Assembly: GCA_934190685.1 (NCBI GenBank)
Contig: CAKPTK010000112.1
Location: 1-6,978, forward strand
Direction: 5' to 3'
Source: an uncultured Prevotella sp.
GTDB taxonomy: Bacteria > Bacteroidota > Bacteroidia > Bacteroidales > Bacteroidaceae
DNA length: 6,978 nucleotides
Made by a program: the position numbers and the translations under genes. The first letter of the stretch is position 1; every line of letters starts with the position of its first letter. The notes under the pieces are model-generated. The model worked only from the letters and a program-made list of their open reading frames with translations, was not told the origin of the DNA and did not search any database. Shown in pieces: positions 4,964-6,978 of this stretch.

Positions 4964-5773
4964 TCATTCTTCAAGCAGGCTATTGTAGAATTCTGCGTAT
5001 TGTTCGCTCATCTTCTCCTTGTCTGTGGCGCTGAGGAAGGCTTTCTTTTCCTTGCTGGCATAGTCGATGAGCGCAGGGTTTACATCGGCTGATGTGGATA
5101 TGATGCCATCCGAATAGTCAATGGCGAGCTGTCCGATAGACTGGCAATTGAAGTTGTCGTCATACTTGTCAAACAACTCTTTGGTAGCGTCTTTGAAAGG
5201 AACATACTCCTTGAAACGTGGACCGAACCCATCTTGAAGCTCCTTGCCAAAGAGGGAAGTGACCACTTTTGTGTTGGCAAATGAAGGCTCGTCTTTGTAG
5301 GCGGTCTTGATATAGAGGGGGATGACAGAGGTCATCCATCCTTGACATTGGATGATGTCGGGTGTCCATCTCAATTTTTTGACCGTCTCAAGCACACCGC
5401 GTGCGAAGAAAATGGCACGTTCACCGTTGTCTGCATATTCTTTGCCGTTCTCGTCTTCGGTCATCTTGCGCTTGAGGAAGTAATCGTCGTTGTCGATGAA
5501 ATAAACCTGAAGGCGTGAGGTGGGGATAGAGGCGACCTTGATAACCAATGGATGGTCGGTTTCGTCTATGATAAGATTCATACCCGAAAGACGAATCACC
5601 TCGTGCAATTGACCTCTGCGCTCGTTGATATTGCCCCATTTGGGCATGAATGTGCGAATCTCAAATCCGGATTCCTGCATCTTTTGTGGCAACTCTCTTC
5701 CCATAACGCTGAGTTCGCTCTCTGGTACGTAAGGAGCTATCTCTTGGTTGATGAACAATATTTTCTTTGACAT
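4964..5773 (-). CDS. Stand-alone GT5 glycogen/starch synthase-like protein
   Basis: This 269-residue protein matches only the N-terminal GT5 catalytic domain (PF08323) of glycogen synthase. Normal GlgA is about 470-490 residues with a second, C-terminal Rossmann domain that holds most of the nucleotide-sugar site; that domain is absent, and the stop is genuine because another gene follows 53 bases on. The fold signature is clear: KKILFINQEIAPY at the N-terminus, GFEIRTFMPKWGNINER, VYFIDNDDYF, ERAIFFARGVLETV. However, the KxGGL motif of GlgA is replaced by PESELS (17-22), and the usual HDWHT segment by CQGWMT (143-148). Bacteroidota genomes often annotate such proteins as glycogen synthase, but ADP-glucose transfer seems unlikely. 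It heads the leftward operon with its own promoter and diverges from panC. Confidence 0.87.
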   Translation of the reverse strand: MSKKILFINQEIAPYVPESELSVMGRELPQKMQESGFEIRTFMPKWGNINERRGQLHEVIRLSGMNLIIDETDHPLVIKVASIPTSRLQVYFIDNDDYFLKRKMTEDENGKEYADNGERAIFFARGVLETVKKLRWTPDIIQCQGWMTSVIPLYIKTAYKDEPSFANTKVVTSLFGKELQDGFGPRFKEYVPFKDATKELFDKYDDNFNCQSIGQLAIDYSDGIISTSADVNPALIDYASKEKKAFLSATDKEKMSEQYAEFYNSLLEE

Positions 5774-5795
5774 GATATAATTATATTAGTGGGTG

Positions 5796-5803
5796 CAAAG
5801 GTA
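5796..5803 (-). promoter_or_regulatory. -7 box of the GT5-like operon (TACCTTTG)
   Basis: On the minus strand this is an exact TAnnTTTG match, placed to start transcription near 5790 and give a 5' leader of roughly 17 AT-rich bases before the ATG at 5773. No Shine-Dalgarno sequence and no clear -33 box are seen; a T8 run lies just upstream of the box. Confidence 0.7.
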
Positions 5804-5885
5804 CAAAAAAAAGTTGATAGGGTGGGACTTTTGCTTGCTTTTTCGGGAAATGTGGTATCGAATTGGCATTTTTTTAAAGTTATTC

Positions 5886-5916
5886 TTCGTTATTTAAGAA
5901 ATTTGTTGTTATTTTG
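5886..5916 (+). promoter_or_regulatory. Candidate panCD promoter
   Basis: TTCG at 5886-5889 and TTATTTTG at 5909-5916, separated by 19 bases, each differ at one position from the Bacteroidota -33 (TTTG) and -7 (TAnnTTTG) boxes at the preferred spacing. Transcription would start near 5923 with a 35-base leader. Confidence 0.5.
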
Positions 5917-5933
5917 CACCCGATTTTTAGGTA

Positions 5934-5946
5934 ACGTTTTTAACGT
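5934..5946 (+). promoter_or_regulatory. Inverted repeat ACGTT-TTT-AACGT in the panC leader
   Basis: Five-base arms flank three T residues, 11 bases before the panC start and downstream of the predicted transcription start. It could be a small operator; too short for a terminator and possibly chance. Confidence 0.25.
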
Positions 5947-5957
5947 CAGAAAAAAGA

Positions 5958-6812
5958 ATGAAAGTATTTCGTAGAATTGTTGACCTTCAGAATGAGTTGT
6001 TTATTGCTTATAAGGAAGGCAAGAAAATTGGCCTTGTTCCCACTATGGGAGCCCTTCACCAGGGCCACGCTTCGTTGGTGGAGCGCAGCGTAAGGGAAAA
6101 TGACTATACGGTGGTATCCGTGTTCGTAAATCCTACTCAGTTTAACGATAAGAACGATTTGAAAAATTATCCGCGCGACTTGGATGCGGATTGTCAACTT
6201 CTCGAGAAGTGTGGTGCCGACTTTGTTTTTGCTCCTTCTGTGGAGGAAATGTATCCCACTCCCGATACTCGCCATTTCGAGTTTCCTCCGGTGACCACTG
6301 TCATGGAGGGCGCACATCGTCCAGGACATTTCAATGGCGTTTGCCAGGTGGTGAGCCGCCTTTTCTATATCGTTCGTCCCACACGAGCTTATTTCGGTGA
6401 AAAGGATTGGCAGCAAATCGCTGTCATCAAGCAACTTGTGAAGTATCTTGGCTTGGATGTACAGATTGTGGAATGCCCGATTGTCCGTGACGAAGACGGA
6501 TTGGCACGCAGCAGCCGCAACACGCTCTTGTCTAAAGACGAACGTGCCATCGCCCCCGAAATATACAAGGCGCTCAAGGAGAGTGTGGACTATGCTAAAA
6601 AACATACCGTCAAGGAAACTCACGATTTCGTTGTGAACAAGATTAATGCTGTCGATGGATTGGAAGTGGAATATTTCTCCATTGTGGACGGCAATATGCT
6701 GACGGATGTTGACTCTTGGGACGCATCTCCTTATGTCGTGGGATGTATCACCGTCTATTGCGGCAAGACGCCTATCCGTCTCATTGACCATATTAAATAT
6801 AAGGAAGCATGA
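5958..6812 (+). CDS. panC: Pantothenate synthetase (pantoate--beta-alanine ligase)
   Basis: This 284-residue cytoplasmic enzyme joins pantoate and beta-alanine using ATP, giving pantothenate, AMP and pyrophosphate; it is the last step of vitamin B5 synthesis for CoA. The length is typical. Signature blocks are intact: [10 protein letters not shown] (28-37, nucleotide-binding HxGH-like), VNPTQF (57-62), the substrate loop [12 protein letters not shown] (117-128), FGEKDWQQ (146-153), and the KMSKS-equivalent [12 protein letters not shown] (177-188). Trp151 replaces the more usual Phe/Tyr of the GEKD block, a conservative change. The ATG at 5958 has no Shine-Dalgarno match, only an A-rich leader, which is normal here. 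It overlaps panD by ATGA, indicating coupled translation, and diverges from the GT5-like operon across 184 bases. A full-length antisense frame exists but is not credible. Confidence 0.97.
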   Translation: MKVFRRIVDLQNELFIAYKEGKKIGLVPTMGALHQGHASLVERSVRENDYTVVSVFVNPTQFNDKNDLKNYPRDLDADCQLLEKCGADFVFAPSVEEMYPTPDTRHFEFPPVTTVMEGAHRPGHFNGVCQVVSRLFYIVRPTRAYFGEKDWQQIAVIKQLVKYLGLDVQIVECPIVRDEDGLARSSRNTLLSKDERAIAPEIYKALKESVDYAKKHTVKETHDFVVNKINAVDGLEVEYFSIVDGNMLTDVDSWDASPYVVGCITVYCGKTPIRLIDHIKYKEA

Positions 6813-6978
6813 TGATTGAGGTTTTGAAGTCTAAGTTGCATTGTGTGAAGGTGACTCAGGCTAATCTTCATTATATGGGTAGTATCACCATTGACGAAGA
6901 CTTGCTCGACGCGGCAGGTATGATTGCCGGAGAGAAAGTGCAGATTGTGAACAACAATAATGGAGAGCGCATCGAGAC
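6809..6978 (+). CDS. panD: Aspartate 1-decarboxylase, N-terminal part (3' end outside window)
   Basis: The first 56 residues are visible. PanD decarboxylates L-aspartate to beta-alanine, the other substrate of PanC, using a pyruvoyl group formed by self-cleavage between Gly24 and Ser25. The segment KSKLHCVKV, then QANLHYMGS, matches the family, with Lys9, His11, and the Gly24-Ser25 cleavage pair in place. Starting at the first of two adjacent ATG codons (6809) puts the processing serine at 25, as in E. coli; the second ATG (6812) would put it at 24. The first start overlaps the panC stop by four bases. The visible end, NGERIE, aligns with the stretch before the conserved Thr57-Tyr58, just beyond the window. 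Confidence 0.95.
   Translation, partial: MMIEVLKSKLHCVKVTQANLHYMGSITIDEDLLDAAGMIAGEKVQIVNNNNGERIE

Noticed and set aside
5946..6791. A 281-residue minus-strand open frame covering almost all of panC
   Set aside because: It is exactly antisense to a strongly conserved enzyme with every motif intact, has no recognisable domain, and runs into the panC promoter region. Codon bias of panC explains the absence of stops.

Overview
The window looks like a chromosomal segment of a Bacteroidales bacterium, most likely Prevotellaceae (Prevotella or a close relative). The evidence is: Bacteroidota-type -7 promoter boxes (TAnnTTTG) with mostly no Shine-Dalgarno sequence; a DUF4270 lipoprotein; a stand-alone glycogen/starch synthase N-terminal domain; a tricorn-type S41 protease; and an intergenic promoter-bearing repeat of a type I associate with Prevotella. 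The genus is inference.

Layout. (1) 1-1193, plus: the 3' end of a large tricorn-like periplasmic/secreted S41 protease, closed by a strong intrinsic terminator (1217-1270). (2) 1271-1772: a gene-free stretch full of DNA structure. It holds a 22-nt-period repeat with one inverted unit (1358-1434), a 16-bp perfect palindrome (1441-1456), a short hairpin (1487-1505), and a duplicated promoter-like repeat (1661-1757). (3) 1773-2565, plus: a two-gene overlapping unit, a small cysteine-rich YgbA-type protein (the nitrous-oxide-stimulated-promoter family) followed by a Vsr mismatch endonuclease. (4) 2585-3184, minus: a HAD phosphatase-like protein convergent with vsr. (5) 3303-5773, minus: an apparent operon of a lone GT5 glycogen-synthase-like protein, a DUF4270 lipoprotein and a 43-residue basic protein, ended by a strong terminator (3245-3298). 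(6) 5958-6978, plus: panC and the start of panD, overlapping by four bases, transcribed divergently from the GT5 gene.

Functionally, panC and panD supply the last step and the beta-alanine precursor of pantothenate (CoA) synthesis. The ygbA-vsr pair suggests a link between nitrosative stress and repair of deaminated methylcytosine, though no cytosine methyltransferase is in view. The GT5-like gene lacks the usual ADP-glucose-binding signature and probably does not make glycogen by the standard mechanism; its neighbour is an envelope lipoprotein. No RNA genes, insertion sequences or CRISPR arrays were recognised. The least explained parts are the structured intergenic region, the ygbA-vsr coupling, and the GT5/DUF4270/43-residue operon.
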